This document shows, one piece after another, positions 26,091-34,284 of a stretch of 64,000 nucleotides of DNA; the stretch's first letter is position 1, and every line of letters starts with the position of its first letter. The stretch covers positions 58,342 through 122,341 of the forward strand of contig NZ_NGKA01000008.1 of the NCBI RefSeq assembly GCF_003987645.1, in the 5' to 3' direction. A program made the position numbers and the translations under genes. The notes under the pieces were generated by a model. The model was not told where the DNA came from and did no database searches. It was given only the letters and a program-made list of their open reading frames with translations. This stretch comes from Vagococcus elongatus (GTDB lineage: Bacteria > Bacillota > Bacilli > Lactobacillales > Vagococcaceae).

Positions 26091-27029
26091 ATGTATAAAT
26101 ATAAAAATACCTTTATAGACCGCTTGGTTGTGATTATTTTGTTTGTAATGCTTTTATTATTTCTGTTAGGGTACAATCTTTATCAAGCTAAAAAGAATGA
26201 TACTTCAACCATTCAAGCTCCTAACAGTGTCGTTCAAGTCGTAGATGTCAACGATGAAATTTCACATTCATTTTCATTTCAAAGTGATGTCGATGAACTT
26301 TTTTTGATGGAAGTTACCGAGACCTCTCTAGTTCCAATTGCTGATATTAAAAAAAACGGTTCAGAATCGACGATCATTGACTTTAAGTTTTCTAAAGCAA
26401 GTCCAGATAAGCGTGGAAACTTAATTGTAAAATCAAAATTAGACGATGACAAGATTTTAGGTAAAAATATCTATGTTTCTCAAGAAGAATTTAAAGATAA
26501 AGACAAGTATGTTGTAGAATCTCTTGAGAATGGCTTGGAGAAATATGTAGACACAACTCCAATTTCGATTTCTGGAGGTTTGATCGATAGAAAATATAAT
26601 AGCTTAAAGCTTGTTAATTCGTCAGTAGAATATCAAAGAAACTATCTTTCGTTATTGAGAAAAGAAGAGAAAAATAAATCAGAGAAGAACGCTGCCGAAA
26701 AATTAGAGCGAGAAAAGAAAGATGAAATCTCAGCTCGTGAAGACAATAAAGATTTAACCATAAACGAAACCTACAACGACGAAAACTTGAAAAAATTTAC
26801 CATTGAAAACATAACAGAAGGTCAGACTATTGAAATAAGTGGAGAATCCGACGGAGTTGTTACTGCATATCTTAAAACAATCTATGACGAACAAATATCC
26901 AGCGATATTAGTTCTGGCGGTCAATTTTCTTTCTACTTCAACCCGTCTGTTCCAAAAGGAGGTAGCGGTAGTTTCCATGTTGAATTGAAAAATGTAGAAC
27001 CTATCAGTTGGCATATCAAAGTATATTAA
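26091..27029 (+). CDS. Membrane-anchored extracytoplasmic protein, 312 aa, possible lysogenic-conversion gene
   Basis: A single hydrophobic helix (residues about 10-30, IDRLVVIILFVMLLLFLLGYNL) anchors the protein; the rest is hydrophilic, beta-like to residue 180, then a Lys/Glu coiled coil (about 185-220) and a C-terminal beta domain. It is one of two rightward genes in a leftward block, with its own extended -10 promoter and its own terminator, and lacks a CATAAG box. This autonomy is typical of morons expressed from the resident prophage; superinfection exclusion is a guess. Confidence 0.7.
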   Translation: MYKYKNTFIDRLVVIILFVMLLLFLLGYNLYQAKKNDTSTIQAPNSVVQVVDVNDEISHSFSFQSDVDELFLMEVTETSLVPIADIKKNGSESTIIDFKFSKASPDKRGNLIVKSKLDDDKILGKNIYVSQEEFKDKDKYVVESLENGLEKYVDTTPISISGGLIDRKYNSLKLVNSSVEYQRNYLSLLRKEEKNKSEKNAAEKLEREKKDEISAREDNKDLTINETYNDENLKKFTIENITEGQTIEISGESDGVVTAYLKTIYDEQISSDISSGGQFSFYFNPSVPKGGSGSFHVELKNVEPISWHIKVY

Positions 27030-27036
27030 ACTTTCG

Positions 27037-27066
27037 AGAGAGTGCTTATGCGCTCTCTTTCTCTTT
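27037..27066 (+). terminator. Rho-independent terminator
   Basis: AGAGAGTGC-TTAT-GCGCTCTCT forms a 9-bp stem with one G-T pair, followed by TTCTCTTT, seven bases after the stop of the rightward membrane gene. Confidence 0.8.
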
Positions 27067-27087
27067 ATAAAACCATTCTTTTACCAG

Positions 27088-27366
27088 CTATTTAAAATTC
27101 AAATCAAAATCTGGACTGTATTCCCATCTTTTAAGTTTAAAATAGATAACTTCGTCATGAACTTCTTCTTGAATTTTACTGTCACATACGTCTGTTACTA
27201 CATACAATTTATTGTTTAATTTACATACGCTATCAACATTAACGTCGGAAGAAAAACTACCGAGCTCTCCAATAAAGTTATTGTTTCTGTCATATACTTT
27301 CCAAACATATCCTTCGTAAGATCCAGTACCATGATACGATTGTCTGACAACTAAAGTCTCGTTCAT
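27088..27366 (-). CDS. Hypothetical protein, 92 aa
   Basis: Beta-rich, with repeated hydrophobic strands (GYVWKVYDRNNNFIGELG, NKLYVVTDV). Two adjacent ATGs follow AGGAGGTGAA; the second (27366) has the better spacing. Not recognised. Confidence 0.6.
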   Translation of the reverse strand: MNETLVVRQSYHGTGSYEGYVWKVYDRNNNFIGELGSFSSDVNVDSVCKLNNKLYVVTDVCDSKIQEEVHDEVIYFKLKRWEYSPDFDLNFK

Positions 27367-27377
27367 CATTTCACCTC

Positions 27378-28115
27378 CTAATATTCCCTTTGTTTATGAA
27401 TCTTTCTTGATACAGCTCCGATTTCTTTGTGCATATCAAAATCTCTTTGAAATTCTTCGATTCCACGTTCGTCATGTTCATACTTTTTGGCATGTTTGAA
27501 ATTTGTAAACAACATCCCTCCAGACCAAGACATCCCACGACCTGCATATATCGAATCACGCCCACCTAAATATCCAAAATTTGTATCAATTACTGACACC
27601 CAAACTTTTTCAAATCTTGACATCTGTGATCTAAGCTCTGGAATAAAATTGTCTACATCTAAGAAAATCTCGACAGGTCTACTCCACAACCTACCACTCT
27701 CGTCCTTATATAGAACCAATTCTTCTTCTGTTTCTGTGTGAGTAGAAGCTCCTACAACTTCGTAAATACCACCCTTGTAGTGCTTGTAAAAATCATTTGC
27801 GACTCTTTGTATTGGAGTGTTACTCTCTCCTACTTTCCCTCCATTTAATTTAAGAAAATCTCTAGATTCTTCGCTGCTTAAAACTATCGGCTCTCCAATT
27901 CTTGCCATCAATCTTCCTCCTATAAATAATCTCTTTTCGCAAGATGAACATTTCGCCCATTTATGCTCTTTATGTATCAACACTTCGTACATTCCACCGT
28001 TATCAGTCTCTTCTCCATCGTATCTCAAATGAAACTGACTTCTACCACTTACGGTAGATGTTGTGTAGCAGGTGTCGTGTCCGCAGTGAGGACATTCGTT
28101 TATATCTCCGTGCAT
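27378..28115 (-). CDS. Zinc-ribbon plus DUF1653-like protein, 245 aa
   Basis: The N-terminus has a CPHCGHD...CSSCEKRL zinc ribbon (residues about 8-60). Residues about 105-150 match DUF1653: HYKGGIYEVVGASTHTETEE, LVLYKDESGRLWSRPVEIF, the usual 'YKG-YEV...HTET-E..V-Y......-W-RP--MF' pattern. The C-terminal 90 residues are not recognised. Start ATG 28115 has AAAAGGA at 9 nt; TTG 28124 is less likely. Function of DUF1653 is not established. Confidence 0.72.
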   Translation of the reverse strand: MHGDINECPHCGHDTCYTTSTVSGRSQFHLRYDGEETDNGGMYEVLIHKEHKWAKCSSCEKRLFIGGRLMARIGEPIVLSSEESRDFLKLNGGKVGESNTPIQRVANDFYKHYKGGIYEVVGASTHTETEEELVLYKDESGRLWSRPVEIFLDVDNFIPELRSQMSRFEKVWVSVIDTNFGYLGGRDSIYAGRGMSWSGGMLFTNFKHAKKYEHDERGIEEFQRDFDMHKEIGAVSRKIHKQREY

Positions 28116-28196
28116 ATTAATCAATCCTTTTATTTAGTTTTATTTCTCCAAATTTGTGATATGATAAAATCATAAATTATATTTGGAGGATTTTTT

Positions 28197-28811
28197 ATGT
28201 TTGAATTTACGCAGTTGTTATTGTTAATTTTGAGTTTGTTTTTCTTCTACATGTCTGTTGAAGGATTCGATTTTCAATCCGCTCCTTTTTTTATAGGAGT
28301 AGCCATCTTTGTCTTTTTCATCTACAGATTTGTTAAAAATTCGAAGATTCAAAAGGAAACAAAAATATTGAGAAATCAATTGGTGGCAAAAATAAATCCT
28401 AATGATAAATTCATTTTAAATGTAGGTTCTGAAACGCCAATCATTGCAATTAATGCCGATGAAAAAGTAGTTACTTTACTAAACGAAAATAACGAAGTTA
28501 AATCTTTTAAATTTGAAGAAGTTAACAAGTATGAAATCACAGTAGATGATTCTAGTATCGTTCAAAAAGATTTGGCTGGTGCATTATTTACACCAGCGGC
28601 TTCAAACGTTAGAACTTTTTCTGTCAAAAGATTGCATAGTGCAAAAGTTACCATTTATCTCAACAATTTCGACCATCCTTTCGAAAGTTGTATCATATGG
28701 GGCGGAGCTAAAGTAAAAGAAGGAAGTAGTATATACAAAGAGATAGATAATGAGATTAAAAAAACAACTGCATATTTTGACATCATTGGTTCAGTTGTCA
28801 ATAACAGTTAA
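28197..28811 (+). CDS. Two-helix membrane protein with C-terminal PH-like domain, 204 aa
   Basis: Two transmembrane helices (residues about 4-20 and 31-47) form a hairpin, followed by a cytosolic beta domain with FKFEEVNKYEI and 'SAKVTIYLNNFDHPFESCII', a pattern shared with bacterial proteins having a PH-like/SHOCT-associated domain. It has a strong GGAGG site, a perfect terminator and no CATAAG box. Like the 26091 gene it runs against the surrounding block, so I regard it as a second moron. Confidence 0.7.
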   Translation: MFEFTQLLLLILSLFFFYMSVEGFDFQSAPFFIGVAIFVFFIYRFVKNSKIQKETKILRNQLVAKINPNDKFILNVGSETPIIAINADEKVVTLLNENNEVKSFKFEEVNKYEITVDDSSIVQKDLAGALFTPAASNVRTFSVKRLHSAKVTIYLNNFDHPFESCIIWGGAKVKEGSSIYKEIDNEIKKTTAYFDIIGSVVNNS

Positions 28812-28837
28812 AACATACTTGAAAGTATGTTTTTTTT
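28812..28837. terminator. Rho-independent terminator, probably bidirectional
   Basis: AACATACTT-GA-AAGTATGTT is a perfect 9-bp stem followed by a run of eight T on the plus strand and by A/T-rich sequence on the other. It ends the rightward membrane gene and can serve the leftward small membrane gene too. Confidence 0.9.
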
Positions 28838-28872
28838 GATAAAATCATTGTTTTATCAACAACGATAAATTT

Positions 28873-29058
28873 CTATTTAATTCGCCCTTTTATAATTATC
28901 CATGACAATACTGCAAAAGGTGTTATTTCGCTTATAGCTCCCAAAACTCTTAAAATGGTTGTAAGTATATAGCTTGGAATGTAGGAAGCTGAAAATAACA
29001 CCAGTCCAGCTATTACATATATCAAAATCGGTATTATGTTATTTTTTAATAAACTCAT
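28873..29058 (-). CDS. Small two-helix membrane protein, 61 aa
   Basis: Almost entirely hydrophobic, two predicted helices (residues 8-28 and 35-56) with a basic end (KGRIK). AAAGGAGAATGAAAA precedes the ATG. Size and topology are holin-like, but no lysis genes adjoin, so function stays open. Confidence 0.55.
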   Translation of the reverse strand: MSLLKNNIIPILIYVIAGLVLFSASYIPSYILTTILRVLGAISEITPFAVLSWIIIKGRIK

Positions 29059-29071
29059 TTTTCATTCTCCT

Positions 29072-29407
29072 TTATATATCCATCATTCCAAAAGGCGTAA
29101 CAGCTATACCTTTCATTTCCATTCTCTTCTTGCAATCGTCTATATTATCGAAAGCGTAACTAGCTCCCCAATATGGAGCATATCGACCATCTTTCATGTA
29201 AATGGCTTCTCCTTTGTATTCTTCCACAAAGCGCTTTTCTTTGATGGACTTACAGGCTTCATGGAAGCAATCTGAACAATACGCACCAGTAGATGAAAAG
29301 TCCAAATCTCTTACTATCCTAGCTTCTCTAATAACAAATGAGTGCATATTAAATGGTTTGGAGCAATTGTTACAACTTAGCTTGTGCCTAACCTTTTTCT
29401 TCTCCAT
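29072..29407 (-). CDS. Zinc-binding hypothetical protein, 111 aa
   Basis: CNNCSKPF near residue 12 and CSDCFHEAC near 45 give a two-knuckle zinc site, followed by a basic/aromatic stretch. It precedes the small membrane gene by 13 nt. No family identified. Confidence 0.65.
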   Translation of the reverse strand: MEKKKVRHKLSCNNCSKPFNMHSFVIREARIVRDLDFSSTGAYCSDCFHEACKSIKEKRFVEEYKGEAIYMKDGRYAPYWGASYAFDNIDDCKKRMEMKGIAVTPFGMMDI

Positions 29408-29431
29408 ATCTTTTCCTACTTTCTAAAATGA

Positions 29432-29704
29432 TTATTTTAATAACATTCTCTGCATAACACTTAATACCCAGCTATAATTTTTCATTCTAACTAAGTCATT
29501 AGATAGATCTTCTAAGCTAAATTCTTCAGAACATGAAGAGACGCTCCTTACTGTACGCTTACTTATAGACCACGTTGTTTCCAGTAAACCTGCATGAATA
29601 GTAATATTCATACTGTGATCCTGGACTTTGACATATATAAGATCTCCCTTATTCTTCATAACCTCTTCTACGATAACATCTTTAATATCTTCGAATGTTG
29701 TCAT
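29432..29704 (-). CDS. Hypothetical protein, 90 aa
   Basis: Start ATG 29704 is preceded by GAGAGAGGG at 9 nt; an upstream in-frame start (29713) would be too close. Helical N-terminus, beta-like centre (LIYVKVQDHSMNITIHAG). Not recognised. Confidence 0.55.
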   Translation of the reverse strand: MTTFEDIKDVIVEEVMKNKGDLIYVKVQDHSMNITIHAGLLETTWSISKRTVRSVSSCSEEFSLEDLSNDLVRMKNYSWVLSVMQRMLLK

Positions 29705-29800
29705 TAATATCAACCCTCTCTCTATTTATGCTTGATATACTCCCTCAATCTTCCATAATTACCTTTTTACTATCTTTATACTTTTTACTATTCATCTTAT

Positions 29801-30045
29801 CTACCACCCATTACTTCCATGGAACATTTCATCGTCTGGAATTGGTTCCACATAATACTCTCCGTCACCCTCATTAACTTCTTCAATAACTTCAACTGGT
29901 TTAAGTTTAAAAATCCTCCATTTACCATCAAGCTTATCTCTAAACTCATTAGCTGCTTTTTCAGATGTGTGAATATGATTTTCCAATCTAATTTTCCGTT
30001 TCCGCAATCTCTTGCAAGTATATGAAAGTCTGGTTTAATTGCCAT
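29801..30045 (-). pseudogene. Small gene apparently broken by a -1 frameshift
   Basis: ATG 30045 has a good site (GGAGCGTTTTAAGA) and opens MAIKPDFHILARDCGNGKL..., then continues in a poor-looking frame. The adjacent frame, entered by a one-base step back near 29960-29990, reads HIHTSEKAANEFRDKLDGKW and on to an acidic, protein-like C-terminus ending at 29801, but has no ribosome site. The two together make one plausible 80-residue protein. Either an indel in an A-run, a sequencing error, or recoding; no convincing slippery heptamer is present. Confidence 0.45.
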
Positions 30046-30229
30046 TCTTAAAACGCTCCTTCCACTTATGGTTGTATTCTAGGTGCCACCATCGACTGTC
30101 GTCTATCCAGTGAGCTTCATCAATTTTATTTTTAAGAAACAAGTTTTTTATTTTGATCCAAAACATTCTTGATGAGTAGTCGCTGCTTTTTCTGTATAAT
30201 TCTTGTATTTCTTCTTTAGTCATTTCCAT
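30035..30229 (-). CDS. Hypothetical protein, 64 aa
   Basis: Short basic, tryptophan-rich protein (W x5) overlapping the next gene's start by 11 nt. Helical N-terminus (MEMTKEEIQELYRKSS). Not recognised. Confidence 0.6.
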   Translation of the reverse strand: MEMTKEEIQELYRKSSDYSSRMFWIKIKNLFLKNKIDEAHWIDDSRWWHLEYNHKWKERFKNGN

Positions 30230-30232
30230 AGC

Positions 30233-30487
30233 CTACCATTTCCATATCCCTTTTTGCTTCTTCATCCAGTCTTCTACTTCATTAATGCTCTCCAGGAAAT
30301 CTATAGATAAAACAAAGTTAATATCGCTAAGGACACTTTCGGTATACTTAGATTCTAATGTGCCATCGGACAGATTTAGTACCGTAACTTTATCGTCATC
30401 ATCTTCGCAATCAGTTATCATATACATACCAGATACATCTACAACGACATTTCCTGGCTTTAGAACAGATATATATTCCTTTCTCAT
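30233..30487 (-). CDS. Hypothetical protein, 84 aa
   Basis: Beta-like N-terminal half (ISVLKPGNVVVDVSGMYMITD) with an acidic turn, then a helix ending in KKQKGIWKW. Start overlaps the stop of the 43-residue gene upstream as ATGA. Confidence 0.6.
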   Translation of the reverse strand: MRKEYISVLKPGNVVVDVSGMYMITDCEDDDDKVTVLNLSDGTLESKYTESVLSDINFVLSIDFLESINEVEDWMKKQKGIWKW

Positions 30488-30615
30488 TTTGACGACTCCT
30501 CTACTATTTCCAAAATATCGTCGATGATACCATTGATCAAGCCTTCATGTGGCCAATCAATTTCTTTAATTTTATTGTCTCTGTACTCATTAATTTTTTT
30601 AGAAATATCATCCAT
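30484..30615 (-). CDS. Hypothetical protein, 43 aa
   Basis: AGGAGGAATTAAA precedes ATG 30615; the frame runs 43 codons (MDDISKKINEYRDNK...VEESSK) and ends in an ATGA overlap with the next gene. The site, tight packing and helical acidic composition make it a convincing small gene. Confidence 0.65.
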   Translation of the reverse strand: MDDISKKINEYRDNKIKEIDWPHEGLINGIIDDILEIVEESSK

Positions 30616-30626
30616 TTTAATTCCTC

Positions 30627-30869
30627 CTAGTCATTTTCTTTGTTTTGAAAATACTTGTCATAAGTTTCTTTCGTGGCATTAATTTTATTTAAGTCAATAT
30701 CGTCATGCCACTCAAACTCATTTGACTCGTCCTCTCCGACGATTAAATCAGCTCTCCCCATATAGCCTCTTTCAAAAAGGTGAGATAACTCACCTTTGAA
30801 AGCTTCTTTGTTTTCAATTTGATCATTCGCATCAACATAATAAACGGTTGCTTTGTATACTTTAGCCAT
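30627..30869 (-). CDS. Hypothetical protein, 80 aa
   Basis: Start ATG 30869 (MAKVYKATVYYVDAND) overlaps the upstream stop by 8 nt; GCAGGA is the site. Beta strand N-terminus followed by acidic segments (GEDESNEFEWHDDID). Not recognised. Confidence 0.6.
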   Translation of the reverse strand: MAKVYKATVYYVDANDQIENKEAFKGELSHLFERGYMGRADLIVGEDESNEFEWHDDIDLNKINATKETYDKYFQNKEND

Positions 30870-31686
30870 TGTACATTCCTGCAATTCCACTGATTAGTTC
30901 GACTCTATAAGTAGTATCTCTTAGGCTGTTGTAGTATTCGTCAGATTTCTTTTCCATTCTAAGGAATGATGCAGCTTGTTCATCATCATCTTTTACAAGT
31001 GTAATAAAGATATGTCTCCATCCATCCTCATCAATATTTTTTGGGTTGCTAATTTTAGATAATAAATCCTCTGTATATTTAATATCTCGATCCATTTCAT
31101 CCATAGCTGCTTCATAAGTCTTCATCTTATCTTGAGGAACTTTATCAATGTTTTCTCTAGATTCTTTCAATGATAACCTAGTGTTGTCCGCATCCTCTTT
31201 TAGTGATTTAGAAATGATTTCAATATCTGATTCTGTAATACTTAATACATTTTTTGATCTAGACATCCAGGTTACCTCTCCGTTTTTATTCTCATAAATA
31301 AGGCTGCTTGGAATTTTACTTTCTTGCGCCTCAATTCTTTCTGCTTCGATTTTTAATGTATATAAAATAGCTCTTTGAACGATTTTAATTGATTTCATCC
31401 AGTCATCACCAGTAAAGATAACTGTTAGGTCACGTCCGTTATAGTTAATTTTTGACTCTACATCTGGCTTATCAATAGTTTTTAAATATTGAATCGTATC
31501 GAACCATCCTTGTGCCGTAGATTGAATGGCTCCAACAAATTTATAATCCTTTTCTCCAGGCTTAACCTGCTCTCCTACAGTATAATTTCCTCCCAGACTA
31601 AATACACAAAGAGTCAAATCTTTTCTACCCTCTACTAAAATGTCTCCTTGTCCGAATACTACTTTCATTTCCTCTGCGTTAATCAT
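30862..31686 (-). CDS. Hypothetical protein with central coiled coil, 274 aa
   Basis: N-terminal beta-rich domain (residues 1-75), a mixed middle, and a charged coiled coil around 150-215 (SLKESRENIDKVPQDK, MDEMDRDIKYTEDLLSK), then a short C-terminal alpha/beta part. One of the longer genes in the small-gene block. Family unknown. GGGG site 8 nt before ATG. Confidence 0.65.
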   Translation of the reverse strand: MINAEEMKVVFGQGDILVEGRKDLTLCVFSLGGNYTVGEQVKPGEKDYKFVGAIQSTAQGWFDTIQYLKTIDKPDVESKINYNGRDLTVIFTGDDWMKSIKIVQRAILYTLKIEAERIEAQESKIPSSLIYENKNGEVTWMSRSKNVLSITESDIEIISKSLKEDADNTRLSLKESRENIDKVPQDKMKTYEAAMDEMDRDIKYTEDLLSKISNPKNIDEDGWRHIFITLVKDDDEQAASFLRMEKKSDEYYNSLRDTTYRVELISGIAGMYNG

Positions 31687-31737
31687 ATAAGTTTCCCCTT
31701 TTATTTTTATAGTAAAAATTCTTTTTTATTCTGCCCT

Positions 31738-32196
31738 TTAAATTCTTTTTTCCATGTCATAAATAAACGATGAAAAAGTTCTTTTATTGAACTTAATCAA
31801 CCTTGTAAGATTATCCTTATTAGGTGGCTGAGCATATGCGCCTTCAATAACTATGCCACGTTCTTTAATTCTTAAGTAACCATTGTTGTCAAAGTCACGA
31901 TCGTAATAATCATCATAATCTGCCTTTATAGAATCGGCTTCAATTGGTTTAAAGTCTGTCCAGCACTCGTCAGATATCTCTTTTAATGAATCTAGTAATT
32001 TCTTAAATTGATCTGACGTAAATTCATAATCATTTTTAAGACCTTTGCCATCAATGTAAATGCCGCCACGAGGATGCTCTTTTAAGTCGCTGTCTTCGTA
32101 TCGCTTCATAAAGAATACTGCTGATTTCCTATATTGAACTATTAAATCTACTCCATTTGTATCAGTAAAGATAATTTCTTTTAAACTCTTACTCAT
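31738..32196 (-). CDS. Hypothetical protein, 152 aa
   Basis: Beta-rich N-terminus (LKEIIFTDTNGVDLIVQYR) with acidic Asp/Tyr-rich centre (ADYDDYYDRDFDNNGYL). Strong GGAGGAAATT site. No recognised motif. Confidence 0.6.
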   Translation of the reverse strand: MSKSLKEIIFTDTNGVDLIVQYRKSAVFFMKRYEDSDLKEHPRGGIYIDGKGLKNDYEFTSDQFKKLLDSLKEISDECWTDFKPIEADSIKADYDDYYDRDFDNNGYLRIKERGIVIEGAYAQPPNKDNLTRLIKFNKRTFSSFIYDMEKRI

Positions 32197-32219
32197 AATT
32201 TCCTCCGTTGATGTACTTT

Positions 32220-32390
32220 TTAAATAGAATCTATAATAATAGTTCTACATTCGCCTTTGCTTTCTTTTACGGCCTCTTCCAGATCCTTGAATACATTATC
32301 ACTGTTCTCGTTAGTAAGTAGTGATTTGTTAGTCTGATATAATCCACACGTATCAATTACTATATCTGTAGGAAATACTACACCTTTCAT
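32220..32390 (-). CDS. Hypothetical protein, 56 aa
   Basis: ATG 32390 preceded by AAGGAGGAAGTCATTT. Codons read MKGVVFPTDIVIDTCGLYQT... to TAA at 32220. Helical acidic C-terminal half (FKDLEEAVKESKGE). It fills what would otherwise be a 228-nt gap in a tightly packed operon. Confidence 0.65.
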   Translation of the reverse strand: MKGVVFPTDIVIDTCGLYQTNKSLLTNENSDNVFKDLEEAVKESKGECRTIIIDSI

Positions 32391-32424
32391 AAATGACTTC
32401 CTCCTTATAAAATGTTCATTTTAT

Positions 32425-32868
32425 TTACATAACTTTTATTTCAGAAATAACATTCTTATTAGATAACTCTACAACACCGTTAATGATTAATTTTGATATT
32501 AAACAGTTATTGAAAGGAACCGTCGTATCTTCGTCTATCTCCAATCTATAACTTACAGATTCAATATCATATACAACCTTAGCGATATATTTTGATCCAT
32601 TTGTGTATGTAATAAGTACATTGTCTCCAGAATAAATTTTTTCTCCTTCAACATCCGTCTTCCCTATAAACTGGCCGATAGTATCTCCATCGACTATTGC
32701 ATGTCCATCGTAATCCGTTAAATCTAAATACCAATTTCCTTCTCTTCCAGTTTCCTTCTTGTAGTCATCTGAAAACTCTACGAATGACAATCCAGTTCCA
32801 AATACCCACTGACCTTTTAAGTCTCCGCTTGACACCATTCCTTTAAAGCTTGGTTCGATAAATTTCAT
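32425..32868 (-). CDS. YopX-domain-like protein, 147 aa
   Basis: Residues about 55-85 match the YopX signature (I-GQ-TGL-D--G--IY-GD-V): DGDTIGQFIGKTDVEG followed by EKIYSGDNVLITY. The rest is beta-rich, as in that family, which is named from phage SPbeta and is widespread in Firmicute phages without known function. Confidence 0.72.
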   Translation of the reverse strand: MKFIEPSFKGMVSSGDLKGQWVFGTGLSFVEFSDDYKKETGREGNWYLDLTDYDGHAIVDGDTIGQFIGKTDVEGEKIYSGDNVLITYTNGSKYIAKVVYDIESVSYRLEIDEDTTVPFNNCLISKLIINGVVELSNKNVISEIKVM

Positions 32869-32870
32869 TT

Positions 32871-33116
32871 TTATAACTCCTTAATAAATTTTTCTGTTTC
32901 TAATACTCCAGTCAACTCCAGTAACCCCATAGCAAATGTAATGACTTGATCTTTTGTCATCTGATCATTTACTCCATGATTAATAAGGATAAACTCTAGA
33001 TCATCTGCCTCGTAATCGCTTGGTTTGTAATGACGCATTTCAGCTGTAATATAATTTCTTTTGTTTGTAGCCCCAGATCTTAATATCGCAACTCGATTAT
33101 CTTCATGTTTTGGCAT
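32871..33116 (-). CDS. Hypothetical protein, 81 aa
   Basis: GGAGGTAGAAAGA precedes ATG 33116 (MPKHEDNRVAIL); an earlier TTG would overlap that site. Acidic, helical C-terminus. Two bases separate it from the YopX-like gene. Confidence 0.6.
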   Translation of the reverse strand: MPKHEDNRVAILRSGATNKRNYITAEMRHYKPSDYEADDLEFILINHGVNDQMTKDQVITFAMGLLELTGVLETEKFIKEL

Positions 33117-33201
33117 TCTTTCTACCTCCAATTTGCTCGTTTGTATAAGTTGATATCTAGAGAATCAATCTCGAGGAAAAATTCTCTAGATTCGGGACAA
33201 T

Positions 33202-33921
33202 TTATTTTTTCACTTCAAATTTTGGACTCTTAACTCTTGCTGTCTTCTCAACGATTCTAAAACCTTTGTCGTATTTTCCAAGACCAAAGCTATAGTAGAA
33301 GTTTGTGCTAAAGTAGTCGATCATACCGTCGCTATCGTCGTATCTATAAGACATAAGCTGCTCGAAAACATCATTTAATACTTCATATCCAAAATCATTT
33401 AAGATAGGCATTTCCTCTCTATCTCGCATTCTATGAATATCAATGTTAATTCCACCTGCTTTAAAATCTTCTCCTTCTTCGTGATCGTAAAAGTCTACGT
33501 AGCAGTTATCTTTAATCTTGTCGCGCTCTAGAATTTCATAAGGGGCCTCCATTGCTGCCACGCTGATAGAAGATCCTCCACTATAGAATTGACATGTGAT
33601 ACTGAATTTCCAAGTCGGATAAACTTCTTTTACATATTTTCTTAAGTTTGCTGCAATTTCTTTTGTTCCAAGATTAGAATTATACTGGCTACCAGCCCAT
33701 CCATATTGAGTGTAAAATTCAGATCTTGTGCTGCTAGCTGTTTCTGTTGTTTTGACTTTACTCTTCGTTTTCCAAATCGGGAATAGCATATCGTATTCAT
33801 TGTTAATTTCTTTAATTACTGAATCGTCTCCGCCAGTAATGTCTGGATGATGCTTTTTCGATAATTCTCTAAATTGTTTCTTTAAATCATCAAATGATTT
33901 AACTCTCTTAAAATGTGCCAT
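33202..33921 (-). CDS. J-domain protein with LPD29-like C-terminal domain, 239 aa
   Basis: Residues 1-45 form a J-domain with the diagnostic HPD at 25-27 (LSKKHHPDITGG), the DnaK-stimulating motif. Residues about 85-235 (EIAANLRKYVKEVYPTWKFS, SGGSSISVAAMEAP, GGINIDIHRM) resemble the LPD29-type domain found in large polyvalent mobile-element proteins. It could direct host DnaK to a phage target. Lies directly after two CATAAG boxes. Confidence 0.75.
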   Translation of the reverse strand: MAHFKRVKSFDDLKKQFRELSKKHHPDITGGDDSVIKEINNEYDMLFPIWKTKSKVKTTETASSTRSEFYTQYGWAGSQYNSNLGTKEIAANLRKYVKEVYPTWKFSITCQFYSGGSSISVAAMEAPYEILERDKIKDNCYVDFYDHEEGEDFKAGGINIDIHRMRDREEMPILNDFGYEVLNDVFEQLMSYRYDDSDGMIDYFSTNFYYSFGLGKYDKGFRIVEKTARVKSPKFEVKK

Positions 33922-33939
33922 GTTAATCTCTCCTTTTTA

Positions 33940-33956
33940 ATTGTAAATACTTATGG
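33940..33956 (-). promoter_or_regulatory. CATAAG box without usable -10
   Basis: CCATAAGTATTTACAAT on the minus strand, 6 bp upstream of the AAAGGAGAG ribosome site of the J-domain gene. Nothing like a -10 lies at 16-18 bp. Paired with the complete promoter box 50 bp upstream, it looks like a downstream operator. Confidence 0.6.
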
Positions 33957-33983
33957 TTCTTTGAAACTTTTGCTGATGAATGA

Positions 33984-34021
33984 ATCATAACACTATATAC
34001 TTTTGTTGTCAATGCTTATGG
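33984..34021 (-). promoter_or_regulatory. CATAAG box promoter for the J-domain gene
   Basis: Box 34005-34021 (CCATAAGCATTGACAAC), TTGACA 34007-34012, 17 bp, TATGAT 33984-33989. It starts right after the stop of the upstream gene. Confidence 0.8.
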
Positions 34022-34033
34022 TTAATATTTTTT

Positions 34034-34282
34034 TTACATACCAAAAGATTCTTCTGCAGCTTCAATCATTTCTGATTCGTCATTCTCTCTTACCTCTTTG
34101 ATATACTTGTCAAACATAGATAAAAACTCTTCAAGCTTATATAATTCTTTTACTGCAGCTGTTCTCTCATTGTGACAAGTATCAATTTCTTCTATCTTAT
34201 AAGCATGTTTTATTTGACGACCCATTATTTCAACCGTAACTTTTCTATCTTCGATTATCTTCAAAATGTCTTCTCTACTCAT
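34034..34282 (-). CDS. Hypothetical protein, 82 aa
   Basis: All-helical-looking acidic protein (LYKLEEFLSMFDKYIKEVREND) ending in EESFGM. Last gene of the early small-gene operon before the box promoter. Not recognised. Confidence 0.6.
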   Translation of the reverse strand: MSREDILKIIEDRKVTVEIMGRQIKHAYKIEEIDTCHNERTAAVKELYKLEEFLSMFDKYIKEVRENDESEMIEAAEESFGM

Positions 34283-34284
34283 AT

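Noticed and set aside
28873..29058. Holin assignment for the small two-helix membrane protein
   Set aside because: No endolysin or other lysis gene is nearby, and the gene lies in the early/middle leftward block.
29745..29795. 16-codon frame after GGGTGGTAGATAAG
   Set aside because: Too short and low complexity (Lys/Ser repeats) to defend without conservation data.
29930..30000. Programmed -1 frameshift to join the two halves of the 29801-30045 gene
   Set aside because: No X-XXY-YYZ slippery heptamer followed by a clear stem-loop is visible; an indel is simpler.
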